This document shows positions 6,489 through 13,638 of a stretch of DNA of 16,190 nucleotides, piece after piece (positions within the stretch are counted from its first letter, which is position 1; every line of letters begins with the position of its first letter). The notes beneath the pieces were generated by a model. It saw only the letters and a list, made by a program, of their open reading frames with translations, did no database searches and was not told the origin of the DNA. Source of the stretch: Chryseobacterium gleum. GTDB taxonomy: Bacteria > Bacteroidota > Bacteroidia > Flavobacteriales_D > Sanyastnellaceae. A program made the translations under genes and the position numbers. Where the stretch lies: positions 1 to 16,190 of the forward strand of contig CAMCYM010000012.1 of the NCBI GenBank assembly GCA_945883885.1, written 5' to 3'.

Positions 6489-8603
6489 ATGCCCGGCTGC
6501 GCCTTCCTTACGCACCCGCTGCTCGGCGCAGCGCTGGTGGTGGATGCCCCGGGCTGGCAATGGCTGCTCGTCCTTGCGACGGCCGCCGCCTACGCCGCAC
6601 TGCTCTACGCGGGTCGACGCACCCGGCTGGGCGCACTCCTCGCTTCCCTCCGCTTCGTCGTCGTCGCTGCGGTCGCCTTCCTGCTGCTCAGCCCCCTGCT
6701 GCGGTCCACGGACCACATTGAGGAGCGGCCTACCATCGCCGTGGTCGTGGACGGCAGCTCATCCACGGTCTACGGACCCGATTCTACCGCTGCCGCCGAG
6801 GCCCTCCGCACCTGGACAGCGTCGTTCCGCGCAGCCACCGAAGATGCCGACGTCGACGTGGCTTTCTACCGCTTCGCCGGGGATTTGACGGCCGTCGAAG
6901 ACCCTTCCGCCCTGCGCTTTGACGGTGCACGCACCGACCTGGGCAGCGCACTGTCCGATGTGGCGAACCGCTATGCGAACCGCAACCTCTGTGCGACGGT
7001 CCTGCTCACCGACGGCCGAACGAACCGAGGCCCCGACCCCGAGTTCAGTGCCACCCTTCCGTCTTCCCCCCTCTTCGCCGTCGGCCTCGGAGACACCACC
7101 ACCGTCCTCGACCGAGCGGTCTCCCGCGTCGACCACAACCGCATCGCCTACCTCGGCAACACGTTTCCCGTCGAGGCGGTGATTGAAGCACGGGCCTCCC
7201 GCGGCGCCTCGCTCACCGTGGACCTCCTCGGTCCCGACGGCGCCCCCCTCGCCTCCGCAGCGTGGTCGCCGGCGTCTGCGCGGGAATCGAAGCGCTTCGC
7301 CTTCTCCGCCGCCGCTTCCCGCACGGGGATGCAGCGCTACACCGTCCGGGTCAGCGCCGACGCCCGCGAACGCAACACCGCGAACAACGCGGCCGTGTTT
7401 TTCGTCGAAGTCCTCGAGAAACGACGCAAGGTCTTGCTCGTGGGGCGCGCCCCCCATCCCGATTTGGGCGCGGTGGCCAAAAGCTGCGGCCGGGTCGAGT
7501 CCGAGGTTTCCACATGGTACGCCGAAGGGCCCGGTCAGCGGGCGGACCTCGCCGGCACCGTTGCCGGTGCAGACGTCGTCGTGGCGCACGGGCTGGGAAC
7601 TGCCGAAGCCGAGGCGGTCCGACGGTCCGGCAAGCCGGTGCTGTGGATGGTGCCGGCGGCCACGGGGTCGGTTTGGCCCGCCGGAACGGGACTCGACGGC
7701 GGCACAGGATTGACCCACAACGTGGGCGTCGGGCTCGCCAGCGGCTTTCAGCAATTCCAGCTTTCCCCGGGGCTCGGCACCGCATGGACCGATGCGCCGC
7801 CGCTTACTGCGCCCATGGGAACGGTGCGGCTCGGCGCCACCTGGAGCCCGGTTGCGACCGCTCGCCTCGGCAGCATCGAAACGGCGTCCGCCCTCCTCGC
7901 GGTGTCCGATGGCGACCGCGTCCGCGAAGGGCTGCTTGTCGGCGAAGGCTGGTGGCGGCTCCGCATCGATGAGCACATGCGCACCGATGCCACGGCGGAA
8001 TTCGACGGACTGGTCCAGCGGACGTTGCAGTACCTCACCTCCCGCGATGACGTGCGGAGGTTTCGGATCGGGGTGCCCGCGCGGATGGAGGAAGATGAGG
8101 CCGTCGCATTGACCGCGGAAGTCTACGACGCCGCCCTGGATCCTCTGGCGGGCGAAACGGTCACCCTCGACCTGATGGACGAGGACGGCAACCGCACGGC
8201 GTACGTCTTCTCCGAGTTCGAAGGGGCGTATCGGCTCGATTTGGGCCAATTGCCTCCGGGCGTGTACCGGTATTCGGCGCGCTGTTCGTGCGCCGGAACA
8301 CCCCTCACGGAGAACGGGTCCTTCGTTGTGGAACCGCTCTTAGCCGAGTTGTCGGTGGGGCCCGCAGACCACGCGCTGCTGATGCGGCTTGCCACTTCCA
8401 CCGGAGGGGCGTTTTTAGGACCGCTGCAGCAAGTGGATCCCGCCGCAGCCGCTGCTGCAGTGCTGGCCGCAGCTCCCCCGGTGCAGCTCGTCCACGACGA
8501 AACAGAACTGCAAGAACTCATCCGGTGGGTTCCGCTGCTCCTGCTGCTGCTCCTGCTGCTGACGGCCGAGTGGACCCTCCGCCGGAGGAACTTCGGCTAT
8601 TGA
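6489..8603 (+). CDS. Membrane-anchored von Willebrand factor A-domain protein of unknown function
   Basis: A 704-residue protein of unknown role. Two membrane helices lie at the N-terminus (about 24-41 and 53-70) and one at the C-terminus (about 678-696, including nine leucines in a row at 683-691), so most of the protein should face one side, probably the periplasm. Directly after the second helix is a VWA domain with a complete metal site: D88-x-S90-x-S92 (VVDGSSS), T149 (ARTDLGSAL) and D175 (LLTDGRTNRG). A beta-rich segment follows (about 205-310), then a region starting KVLLVGRAPHPD (about 322) that resembles the Rossmann/glutamine-amidotransferase-like fold seen in related proteins, and a second beta-rich domain at about 560-640. 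The C-terminus ends in a basic tail (RRRNFGY). It is the last gene of the set, 7 bp after fabG. Large VWA proteins near fabG occur in Bacteroidota, but I know of no assigned function. Confidence 0.85.
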   Translation: MPGCAFLTHPLLGAALVVDAPGWQWLLVLATAAAYAALLYAGRRTRLGALLASLRFVVVAAVAFLLLSPLLRSTDHIEERPTIAVVVDGSSSTVYGPDSTAAAEALRTWTASFRAATEDADVDVAFYRFAGDLTAVEDPSALRFDGARTDLGSALSDVANRYANRNLCATVLLTDGRTNRGPDPEFSATLPSSPLFAVGLGDTTTVLDRAVSRVDHNRIAYLGNTFPVEAVIEARASRGASLTVDLLGPDGAPLASAAWSPASARESKRFAFSAAASRTGMQRYTVRVSADARERNTANNAAVFFVEVLEKRRKVLLVGRAPHPDLGAVAKSCGRVESEVSTWYAEGPGQRADLAGTVAGADVVVAHGLGTAEAEAVRRSGKPVLWMVPAATGSVWPAGTGLDGGTGLTHNVGVGLASGFQQFQLSPGLGTAWTDAPPLTAPMGTVRLGATWSPVATARLGSIETASALLAVSDGDRVREGLLVGEGWWRLRIDEHMRTDATAEFDGLVQRTLQYLTSRDDVRRFRIGVPARMEEDEAVALTAEVYDAALDPLAGETVTLDLMDEDGNRTAYVFSEFEGAYRLDLGQLPPGVYRYSARCSCAGTPLTENGSFVVEPLLAELSVGPADHALLMRLATSTGGAFLGPLQQVDPAAAAAAVLAAAPPVQLVHDETELQELIRWVPLLLLLLLLLTAEWTLRRRNFGY
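8535..8561 (+). repeat. 12-bp tandem repeat encoding a nine-leucine run
   Basis: CTGCTCCTGCTG occurs twice in tandem (8535-8546 and 8547-8558) followed by one more CTG, all in frame, giving nine leucines inside the C-terminal membrane helix of the VWA protein. Gain or loss of a unit would keep the frame and change helix length by four residues. Confidence 0.8.
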
Positions 8604-8677
8604 CCGGCCCGCGCCACCCAGATCGCGCCACCCTGCCCGCTTCCCGCAAACACGCGGACACGCAAGCCTGCGGATAC
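8604..8677. other. Convergent intergenic spacer with a short direct repeat
   Basis: The stretch between the rightward VWA gene and the rpmB terminator has no gene. It holds a 10-bp direct repeat, CGCGCCACCC at 8610-8619 and 8624-8633 (14-bp period), of unknown meaning. No T-tailed hairpin is seen here for the rightward operon. Confidence 0.45.
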
Positions 8678-8703
8678 AAAAAAGGCCGCCGGGAGGCAGC
8701 CTT
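8678..8703 (-). terminator. Intrinsic terminator after rpmB
   Basis: Read leftward: a 9-bp stem (AAGGCTGCC paired with GGCGGCCTT, one G-T pair), a TCCC loop, then a run of T ending at 8678. It sits 26 bp after the rpmB stop. On the other strand the hairpin lacks a T tail, so it should stop mainly leftward transcription, although it may also help end the converging VWA transcript. Confidence 0.88.
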
Positions 8704-8729
8704 CTATGCAGTTGCAGCCCGAGGGCCGA

Positions 8730-8972
8730 TTACTTCTCGATGTAGATGCCTTTCTCCTTCGCTTTCGCGATGGCGGCCTTCACGCCGAGCTTGTCGATGG
8801 TCCGCATGGCAGCGGCCGACACGCGCAACGTAATGAACGACCCGTCTTCCTCTACAAAGAATTGCTTCTTCTGCAGATTCGGGTAGAAGCGGCGCTTCGT
8901 CTTGCGGTTCGAGTGGGAGACGTTGTTCCCCACCATGACCTTTTTTCCGGTGATTTGGCAAACGCGGCTCAT
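8730..8972 (-). CDS. rpmB: 50S ribosomal protein L28
   Basis: An 80-residue ribosomal protein of the large subunit. It opens with MSRVCQITGKKVMVGNNVSH and continues NRKTKRRFYPNLQKK and FITLRVSAAAMRTIDKLG, the standard L28 pattern for Bacteroidota. Only one cysteine (C5) is present, so this is the form without a zinc ribbon. The ATG ending at 8972 is chosen over an upstream start at 9017 because the family begins with this MSR(V/I)C; the extra 15 codons overlap the promoter region. It lies 69 bp downstream of cinA and is closed by a strong terminator, so it is probably a single-gene unit with some read-in from cinA. rpmG (L33) and the small DUF4295 gene, which I recall following rpmB in many Bacteroidota, are absent here. 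Confidence 0.97.
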   Translation of the reverse strand: MSRVCQITGKKVMVGNNVSHSNRKTKRRFYPNLQKKQFFVEEDGSFITLRVSAAAMRTIDKLGVKAAIAKAKEKGIYIEK

Positions 8973-8993
8973 CGCTTCACTTTTTAAGGAGCG

Positions 8994-9024
8994 CAAAGGA
9001 ACTGCATTTTCTGCCAAATTCCAA
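8994..9024 (-). promoter_or_regulatory. Predicted rpmB promoter
   Basis: Read leftward: TTG (9024-9022), 20 bp, then TTCCTTTG (9001-8994), one mismatch from TAnnTTTG. The spacing fits the Bacteroidota -33/-7 arrangement and leaves a leader of about 15-20 bases before the rpmB ATG. Confidence 0.5.
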
Positions 9025-9041
9025 CCGCGCCTGCCCCTTTT

Positions 9042-10283
9042 TTACCGGTCCGCCGTGGGAATTGCGCGCAGTGCCAGTGCGCAAGCGGCTTGCACCGCAC
9101 GGGCCACCGTCCGCCCCCGGTGGTTGCCGAAGCGAAACAGCTCCACCTGTGTGCCATCCGGGGTCGCCACGGCAATCCAAACGCTGCCCACCGGCACCTC
9201 CTCGGTGCCCCCGGTCGGCCCCGCCACCCCGGTCGTCGCCACCCCGATCTCCGCTCCGGTTCGCTCCCGCACCCCCTCCGCCATCGCCCGCACCACCGGC
9301 TCGCTCACCGCTCCATGCCGCTCGAGGAGTCCAGTCGGCACCCCGCACCACGCCGTCTTCATCGCTTCCATATACGCCACGACGCCGCCGCAGAACCACC
9401 CGCTCGCCCCCGGGACCGCGGTCAACGCCGCCGCCAGCGCCCCGCCCGTGCACGATTCCGCCACGGCACACCGCCAGCCGCGTGCGGCCAAGGCTTCCGC
9501 CAAGAACTCGGCGGGCGAGGCATCCCGGGTACCGATCAACCGGTCTGCAGTCCGTTCGCGCACCTCCTGCTCCGCCTGCATCACCGCGGCCGATGCGCCG
9601 TGTCCCGTCGCCGATAACCGCAGCCGCACCACGGAGCCGTTCGGCAAATAGGCGAAAGACACCCCCCGTGCAGTCCAACCCGTTTCGAGGTCCGCAATGC
9701 GGTCCGCAAGAAGCGATTCTCCGATGCCTTGGTACACGAGTGTCGTGTCCGCCGTAGCCGGAAGGGCAAACCGGGTTTGCAACCGCGGCAGGACCTCGTC
9801 GCGCACCAGCCCCTCCATCTCGTAGGGGACGCCGGGCAAGCTGATGGTCACCTTGCCGTCCAGGTCGAACCACATGCCCTGGGCCGTGCCGCGGAGGTTC
9901 GGGAGGACCGTGCATCCGTCGGGCAGCATCGCTTGCCCGGTTTGGACAGGAAGAAAAGGCAACCCGCGGTCCTCAAACCACCTCCGCAACCTGGCCTCAA
10001 GCGCCGCATCGTGCGCGAGCGGCATCCCGAAGAAATCCGACAACACCGCCTTCGTGACGTCGTCCCGAGTCGGGCCTAACCCGCCGGTCAATACGACCAC
10101 ATCGGCGGCCTCAAGCGCCCCGGTGAGCGCCGCGCGGATCGCATCCGCCTCGTCCGGCACCGTCCACGACCGCTCGAGCGTCAGCCCTGCCCTCCGCAAC
10201 GTAGCCCCGAGCCATGCCGCATTCGTATTGACGACCTGCCCGATGAGCAGTTCCTGCCCGATGGCGATGTATTCCGCGCGCAT
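9042..10283 (-). CDS. cinA: CinA-family protein (COG1058 domain plus nicotinamide-nucleotide amidase domain)
   Basis: A 413-residue two-domain protein. The N-terminal half (about 1-165) is the MoaB/MogA-like COG1058 domain, linked in studied members to ADP-ribose pyrophosphatase activity, with IGQELLIGQVVNTNAAW and TGGLGPTRDD (66-75). The C-terminal part (about 255-410) is the PncC-type amidase domain that deamidates nicotinamide mononucleotide to recycle pyridine nucleotides, with AESCTGG (275-281), GGVVAYMEAMK (299-309) and GVAGPTGG (352-359). The ATG ending at 10283 is chosen because MRAEYIAIGQEL matches the family start; an upstream frame to 10382 covers a terminator. The first motif reads IGQELL and VNTN where many relatives have IGDELL and VDTN; I recall such changes in Bacteroidota and do not take them as inactivating. 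The neighbouring rpmB lies downstream on the same strand. Confidence 0.95.
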   Translation of the reverse strand: MRAEYIAIGQELLIGQVVNTNAAWLGATLRRAGLTLERSWTVPDEADAIRAALTGALEAADVVVLTGGLGPTRDDVTKAVLSDFFGMPLAHDAALEARLRRWFEDRGLPFLPVQTGQAMLPDGCTVLPNLRGTAQGMWFDLDGKVTISLPGVPYEMEGLVRDEVLPRLQTRFALPATADTTLVYQGIGESLLADRIADLETGWTARGVSFAYLPNGSVVRLRLSATGHGASAAVMQAEQEVRERTADRLIGTRDASPAEFLAEALAARGWRCAVAESCTGGALAAALTAVPGASGWFCGGVVAYMEAMKTAWCGVPTGLLERHGAVSEPVVRAMAEGVRERTGAEIGVATTGVAGPTGGTEEVPVGSVWIAVATPDGTQVELFRFGNHRGRTVARAVQAACALALRAIPTADR

Positions 10284-10287
10284 GGCT

Positions 10288-10295
10288 CCAAGGTA
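10288..10295 (-). promoter_or_regulatory. Weak -7-like element upstream of cinA
   Basis: Read leftward TACCTTGG, close to TAnnTTTG with one mismatch, ending 4 bp before the cinA ATG. No -33 TTG is visible. Some promoter is expected here because a terminator lies just upstream, so this is a candidate only. Confidence 0.3.
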
Positions 10296-10331
10296 CCGCC
10301 CTTGCCGGGCCTTCTGCCCACGGGGTGGGCC

Positions 10332-10364
10332 AAAAGAAAACGGCCCCCTCGCGGTAGGCCGTTT
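10332..10364 (-). terminator. Intrinsic terminator after the secreted T9SS protein gene
   Basis: Read leftward: stem AAACGGCC (10364-10357), an 11-base loop, GGCCGTTT (10345-10338), followed by a T-rich tail (10339-10332, interrupted by one C). It starts 23 bp after the stop codon and separates this gene from cinA. Confidence 0.8.
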
Positions 10365-10387
10365 CCCTTTCGATTCTGGCAATCAAA

Positions 10388-12301
10388 TCATTGAACAGCA
10401 AGCCGCAGCACGGCCCGCTCTGCACCTTGGATGAACTCCACGGTGTACACCCCTGCAGCCCAACCCGACACGTCGAGGGTCTCCACACGCGCCCGGTTCG
10501 TAAAGCGCTGGACCACGGCTCCCGTCGCATTCCGGACAATCACCTCGTGCTGTCCCGGACGGTCGATGACCACCGACACCACGTCCTGCGCCGGGTTCGG
10601 GTACACGAGCAACTGCGTCGCCTGCATCGGCTCGGGCACGCCCACCCAATCCTCGTAGCTCACGTCGGCACAGTCATTCAAGCCGTCCACCGAGAAACGC
10701 AAGTGCACGATGTCGTTCAAATCGACCGGATCCTCGTCGCCGCGCACATGCAAGCCGGGCTCGTAATCGCGCTGGTAGATCAGCTCGATGGTGCCGTTCG
10801 ATGCGTCGGGGGACAAGCTGCCGAACATGGCTTCGTAGCCGTCGAAGTCGCTGTCCGGGGTAAGGTCACACGCGGCATCCGACGTCCAGGTCGTGCCGTT
10901 GTCGTCCGACTTGACCATGTAGATGTGGCGGTAGTTTTGGACCCCGGTGCTGAAGTTCTCCATGATGGCGGAATACGACACATAGATCTGCCCGAATGCA
11001 CCCGTAGCAATGCTCGGAAGGCCTGCGAGGTTTACGAAGTAGGCCGCGATTTCATCTTCCAAATCAAGTGTGCCCGATGCATCGATGTCGTAGGCGTAGG
11101 CGATGGTTTGGCTGCTATCCGGACCGAACGAAGGCGTCCAATACTGCAAGCCGTTCACCCCCGGGAAGTAGCTGAAGTTCCCGTCCGTGAGGTCGGTATC
11201 CGCGTAGTACATGGCCCCGTACACCACATGCACCTGGCCGTTGCCATCGATGTGCACGTCGCCCGCTCCGTCCGTGTTGTAGAACTCGGCAAAGATGCCG
11301 TCCTCGTCCCAGTCCTCACCGATTTCCGGCAATCCGGCATCTACGACGTACAGGTCCACCGGGAAATCCACGAGCGAGTTGTACGTCCACGTGTCGCCGT
11401 TGTCCTCACTGACCATCACGAACGAATCCGAGAAGTCGTTGAAGACGGCGAAGGCCACGGTGTTGCCGCTTGCATGGATCGCGTAGATGTCGCCGCTGAA
11501 TCCGATGAAGTGCGTCGAGTCCAGTTCCGGGAACCGGTGGTCGATGACGTCCCACGTCGCACCGCCGTCTTGCGAACGGAAGTAGAGGAGGGCCCCGTCT
11601 TGACCGTCAATGGCTACTCCGCCGTTTGCCACCGGTGTGCTGATGGCCAAAACGTGGAGGGTATTGCCGTCCTCACCTCCCGAGGCCATGCGCGGCCAAA
11701 GCGCGAACGCTTCCAATTCTGTGGGGACATTCGATTCTGTCCATGACCCAGAACCCGCGGTCCGGGTAGTGAAGACGAGCGGACCCGTCGCCTGGTGCGC
11801 CACGACTGCGTCGTTGCCATTTCCTAGGCGGCAAATCGACGGCCACCCTGTTCGAATGGTTTCAATGCGCTCATACGGCTGGTCGCCCCACGCCGTTCCG
11901 TCCCAAAAATTGTGCCCCGTGCCCCGGTCCGCAAACGGCGTCAATTCGAGGCTCATCGTCCACGCAGTCGAAACGGAATTGCCCGATCCTGCCACGCGGT
12001 CGTCGATCGCAGCGTTCGACTGCAAGTCGTATTGCGTTACACCGATGATGGCGCGCTCGATGACAATCTCGCGCGAGGTGTAATGGGTGTGCTCCCCGAC
12101 CGACGTAGCATTGAGCGGTTGCGCCGGGCGCTCACTCAAGTCGCTGACGGCAAAGTGTGTACGCTGCTGGGGCACACGCATTTCGACGGGAATCTGCGGA
12201 ACGTCGCGCAGGTCAAGCGCCGGCGCACCGGCAGGCGTGTTTTGCGCAATTGCTCCGAAGGCAACGGACAAGGCCGCTGCGGTGAGGGTAACATGCTTCA
12301 T
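10388..12301 (-). CDS. Secreted Asp-box (BNR-like) protein with type IX secretion sorting domain
   Basis: A 637-residue exported protein. Residues 1-19 form a signal peptide (hydrophobic, ending AIAQ). The body has three Asp-box motifs, S-x-D-x-G-x-T-W: 243-250 (SQDGGATW), 298-305 (SEDNGDTW) and 465-472 (SDDNGTTW), as found at blade turns of sialidase-like and BNR beta-propellers. Asp-rich loops lie between them, including DIDASGTLDLED at 405-416, which resembles an EF-hand/dockerin calcium loop. Residues about 563-637 (LLVYPNPAQDVVSV, DVSGWAAGVYTVEF) are a type A Por sorting domain that directs passage through the type IX system and surface attachment or release. Asp-boxes do not prove enzyme activity; no sialidase active-site set was recognised, so substrate and function are unknown. 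It has its own promoter and terminator, so it is a single-gene unit between housekeeping genes. Confidence 0.88.
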   Translation of the reverse strand: MKHVTLTAAALSVAFGAIAQNTPAGAPALDLRDVPQIPVEMRVPQQRTHFAVSDLSERPAQPLNATSVGEHTHYTSREIVIERAIIGVTQYDLQSNAAIDDRVAGSGNSVSTAWTMSLELTPFADRGTGHNFWDGTAWGDQPYERIETIRTGWPSICRLGNGNDAVVAHQATGPLVFTTRTAGSGSWTESNVPTELEAFALWPRMASGGEDGNTLHVLAISTPVANGGVAIDGQDGALLYFRSQDGGATWDVIDHRFPELDSTHFIGFSGDIYAIHASGNTVAFAVFNDFSDSFVMVSEDNGDTWTYNSLVDFPVDLYVVDAGLPEIGEDWDEDGIFAEFYNTDGAGDVHIDGNGQVHVVYGAMYYADTDLTDGNFSYFPGVNGLQYWTPSFGPDSSQTIAYAYDIDASGTLDLEDEIAAYFVNLAGLPSIATGAFGQIYVSYSAIMENFSTGVQNYRHIYMVKSDDNGTTWTSDAACDLTPDSDFDGYEAMFGSLSPDASNGTIELIYQRDYEPGLHVRGDEDPVDLNDIVHLRFSVDGLNDCADVSYEDWVGVPEPMQATQLLVYPNPAQDVVSVVIDRPGQHEVIVRNATGAVVQRFTNRARVETLDVSGWAAGVYTVEFIQGAERAVLRLAVQ

Positions 12302-12319
12302 TCGAACAGGGTTGATGCG

Positions 12320-12350
12320 GCAATGTAAAACTCAGAAGTCGGCCGTGCAA
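12320..12350 (-). promoter_or_regulatory. Predicted promoter of the T9SS cargo gene
   Basis: Read leftward: TTG (12350-12348), 20 bp, TACATTGC (12327-12320). It lies 18 bp before the ATG and agrees with the Bacteroidota -33/-7 layout, with one mismatch at the -7. It lies in the 60-bp gap after psd. Confidence 0.55.
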
Positions 12351-12361
12351 CCCCACTCGAT

Positions 12362-13018
12362 TCACTTCATGCGGGCGAGCACGGTCTCCCGGCCACGCAC
12401 CACCGCTCCGATCTCTACGCACACCTCTGCATCCAGCGGAAGGAATACATCGATGCGCGACCCGAACTTGATGAATCCCACTTCCTCGCCCTCAGGCAGT
12501 TCCATCCCCTCCTCCATGTACCAGCAAATGCGGCGGGCCAGTGCGCCCGCGATTTGGCGGAACATCACCGGTCCCCGAGGCCCTTCGATGACGTGGGTCG
12601 TCCGTTCATTTTCCGTGCTGCTCTTCGGGTGCCACGCTACGAGGAACTTCCCAGGATGGTACCGCGATGCGAGCACCCTGCCCGGCACCGGCGCCCACTG
12701 GGCATGCACGTTCAACGGCGACATGAAAACACTCACCTGAATGCGCTTGTCCTTGAACCACTCGGTTTCCTCCACCACTTCGACCACCACCACCTTGCCG
12801 TCGCTGGGACACAGCACGGCATGGACATCGCCGGCAGCCCCGACACCACGGAAGGGCATCCGGAAGAAATTCAACAGGAGTGCCCAAACCGCCGCTACCC
12901 CCACCGTTGCAGCGGCAGCTCCTGCAACCGGCAGTCCCCACCACGCCGCACAGAGGATCACGCCGCCTGTACTCAGGGCATACACCGCCGTCTCGCGGCC
13001 TTCACGATGAAATCTCAT
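12362..13018 (-). CDS. psd: Phosphatidylserine decarboxylase proenzyme, short form
   Basis: A 218-residue pyruvoyl enzyme that converts phosphatidylserine to phosphatidylethanolamine at the inner membrane. It is the short (archaeal/Bacteroidota) form, not the roughly 300-residue E. coli form. Two hydrophobic segments at about 10-28 and 33-51 anchor it, followed by FFRMPFR. The self-cleavage site is G186-S187 in GFIKFGSRID: cleavage there would give a beta chain of 186 residues and an alpha chain whose new N-terminal Ser becomes the pyruvoyl group. D73 (PSDGKV) and H105 (SPLNVHAQ) complete the likely Asp-His-Ser set. The ATG ending at 13018 lies 2 bp after the cdsA stop; the family start MRFHREG supports it over an upstream start at 13042. 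Pairing with cdsA puts two steps of phosphatidylethanolamine synthesis side by side; the connecting synthase (pssA) is not in view. Confidence 0.95.
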   Translation of the reverse strand: MRFHREGRETAVYALSTGGVILCAAWWGLPVAGAAAATVGVAAVWALLLNFFRMPFRGVGAAGDVHAVLCPSDGKVVVVEVVEETEWFKDKRIQVSVFMSPLNVHAQWAPVPGRVLASRYHPGKFLVAWHPKSSTENERTTHVIEGPRGPVMFRQIAGALARRICWYMEEGMELPEGEEVGFIKFGSRIDVFLPLDAEVCVEIGAVVRGRETVLARMK

Positions 13019-13020
13019 GG

Positions 13021-13638
13021 TCAATACAGAAATGCGTTCCACACTGCAAACGCCGGAGCCACGTAGACAAAGCCGTCAAAGCGGTCTAACACGCCACCGT
13101 GTCCCGGCAGCAGCGTGCCGGAATCCTTCAATCCGTGCCGGCGCTTCCAGGCACTCTCGGTCAAATCGCCTGCCGTAGCGAGCACTGCAACTGCAGCGCC
13201 TGCCGCCAACTCGCCCGGACCGAATACCGCCGCTGCCACGAGGCCCGCGCCGATCATCCCGCCGGCAAATCCTTCCCACGTCTTGCCCGGCGACACCGCA
13301 GGCATGAGCTTCGTGCGCCCCCACAACCGCCCCGTGAGATACGCAAACGTATCGTTCGCCCATACCATCAAGATCCATCCTGTCACGGCTTTTGCATCGT
13401 AGCCCGCAACGGGATCCCATGCCGAAAACCCCATCGAAGCCGCGCAAGCGAGCAACCACGCTCCGACTAACACGCGCGTGGTCGGCGCATACGTGCCCAC
13501 CCGGTGCCATTCCAAGTAGCTCAACACCGCGACAAGCAGCCACAGCGCCACATTTGCCATCGGATGTACCCACACGGCCCCCAAGACCACGGCCGCAAAC
13601 ACGGCACCGGTGACCGTGCGCGTGAACAATTCAGGCAT
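13021..13638 (-). CDS. cdsA: Phosphatidate cytidylyltransferase, unusually short
   Basis: Makes CDP-diacylglycerol from phosphatidate and CTP in the inner membrane, the precursor of all bacterial glycerophospholipids. The family signature is complete at 162-188: S-A-W-K-R-R, K171-D172, PGHGG at 178-182 and D185-R-F-D188. Upstream are ILMVWANDTFAYLTGRLWG (89-107) and SPGKTWEGFAGG (116-127), also diagnostic. At 205 residues it is shorter than the usual 260-285. The N-terminus (LFTRTVTGAVFAAVVLGAV) and the C-terminus look complete, so the missing material appears to come from the middle, roughly between residues 45 and 85, where relatives have extra membrane helices. The ATG ending at 13638 overlaps the ftsH stop by 8 bp, and psd starts 2 bp after the cdsA stop, so translation of the three is probably coupled. 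Confidence 0.93.
   Translation of the reverse strand: MPELFTRTVTGAVFAAVVLGAVWVHPMANVALWLLVAVLSYLEWHRVGTYAPTTRVLVGAWLLACAASMGFSAWDPVAGYDAKAVTGWILMVWANDTFAYLTGRLWGRTKLMPAVSPGKTWEGFAGGMIGAGLVAAAVFGPGELAAGAAVAVLATAGDLTESAWKRRHGLKDSGTLLPGHGGVLDRFDGFVYVAPAFAVWNAFLY

Noticed and set aside
6759..8249. 496-residue leftward frame opposite the VWA gene
   Set aside because: Gly/Arg/Glu-rich with no motif; the forward frame has a complete VWA metal site and membrane helices.
8973..9017. 15-residue N-terminal extension of L28
   Set aside because: L28 in this phylum starts at MSR(V/I)C; the extension overlaps the predicted promoter.
8977..9915. 312-residue leftward frame within cinA in another reading frame
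   Set aside because: Gly/Arg-rich with no domain; the cinA frame carries both expected domains throughout.
10316..10330. Small hairpin GCCCAC/GTGGGC in front of cinA
   Set aside because: Only 6 bp with a 3-base loop and no T tail in either direction; no riboswitch-like features around it.
10284..10382. 33-residue N-terminal extension of CinA
   Set aside because: It runs through a terminator hairpin, and the family start is MRAEYIAIG.
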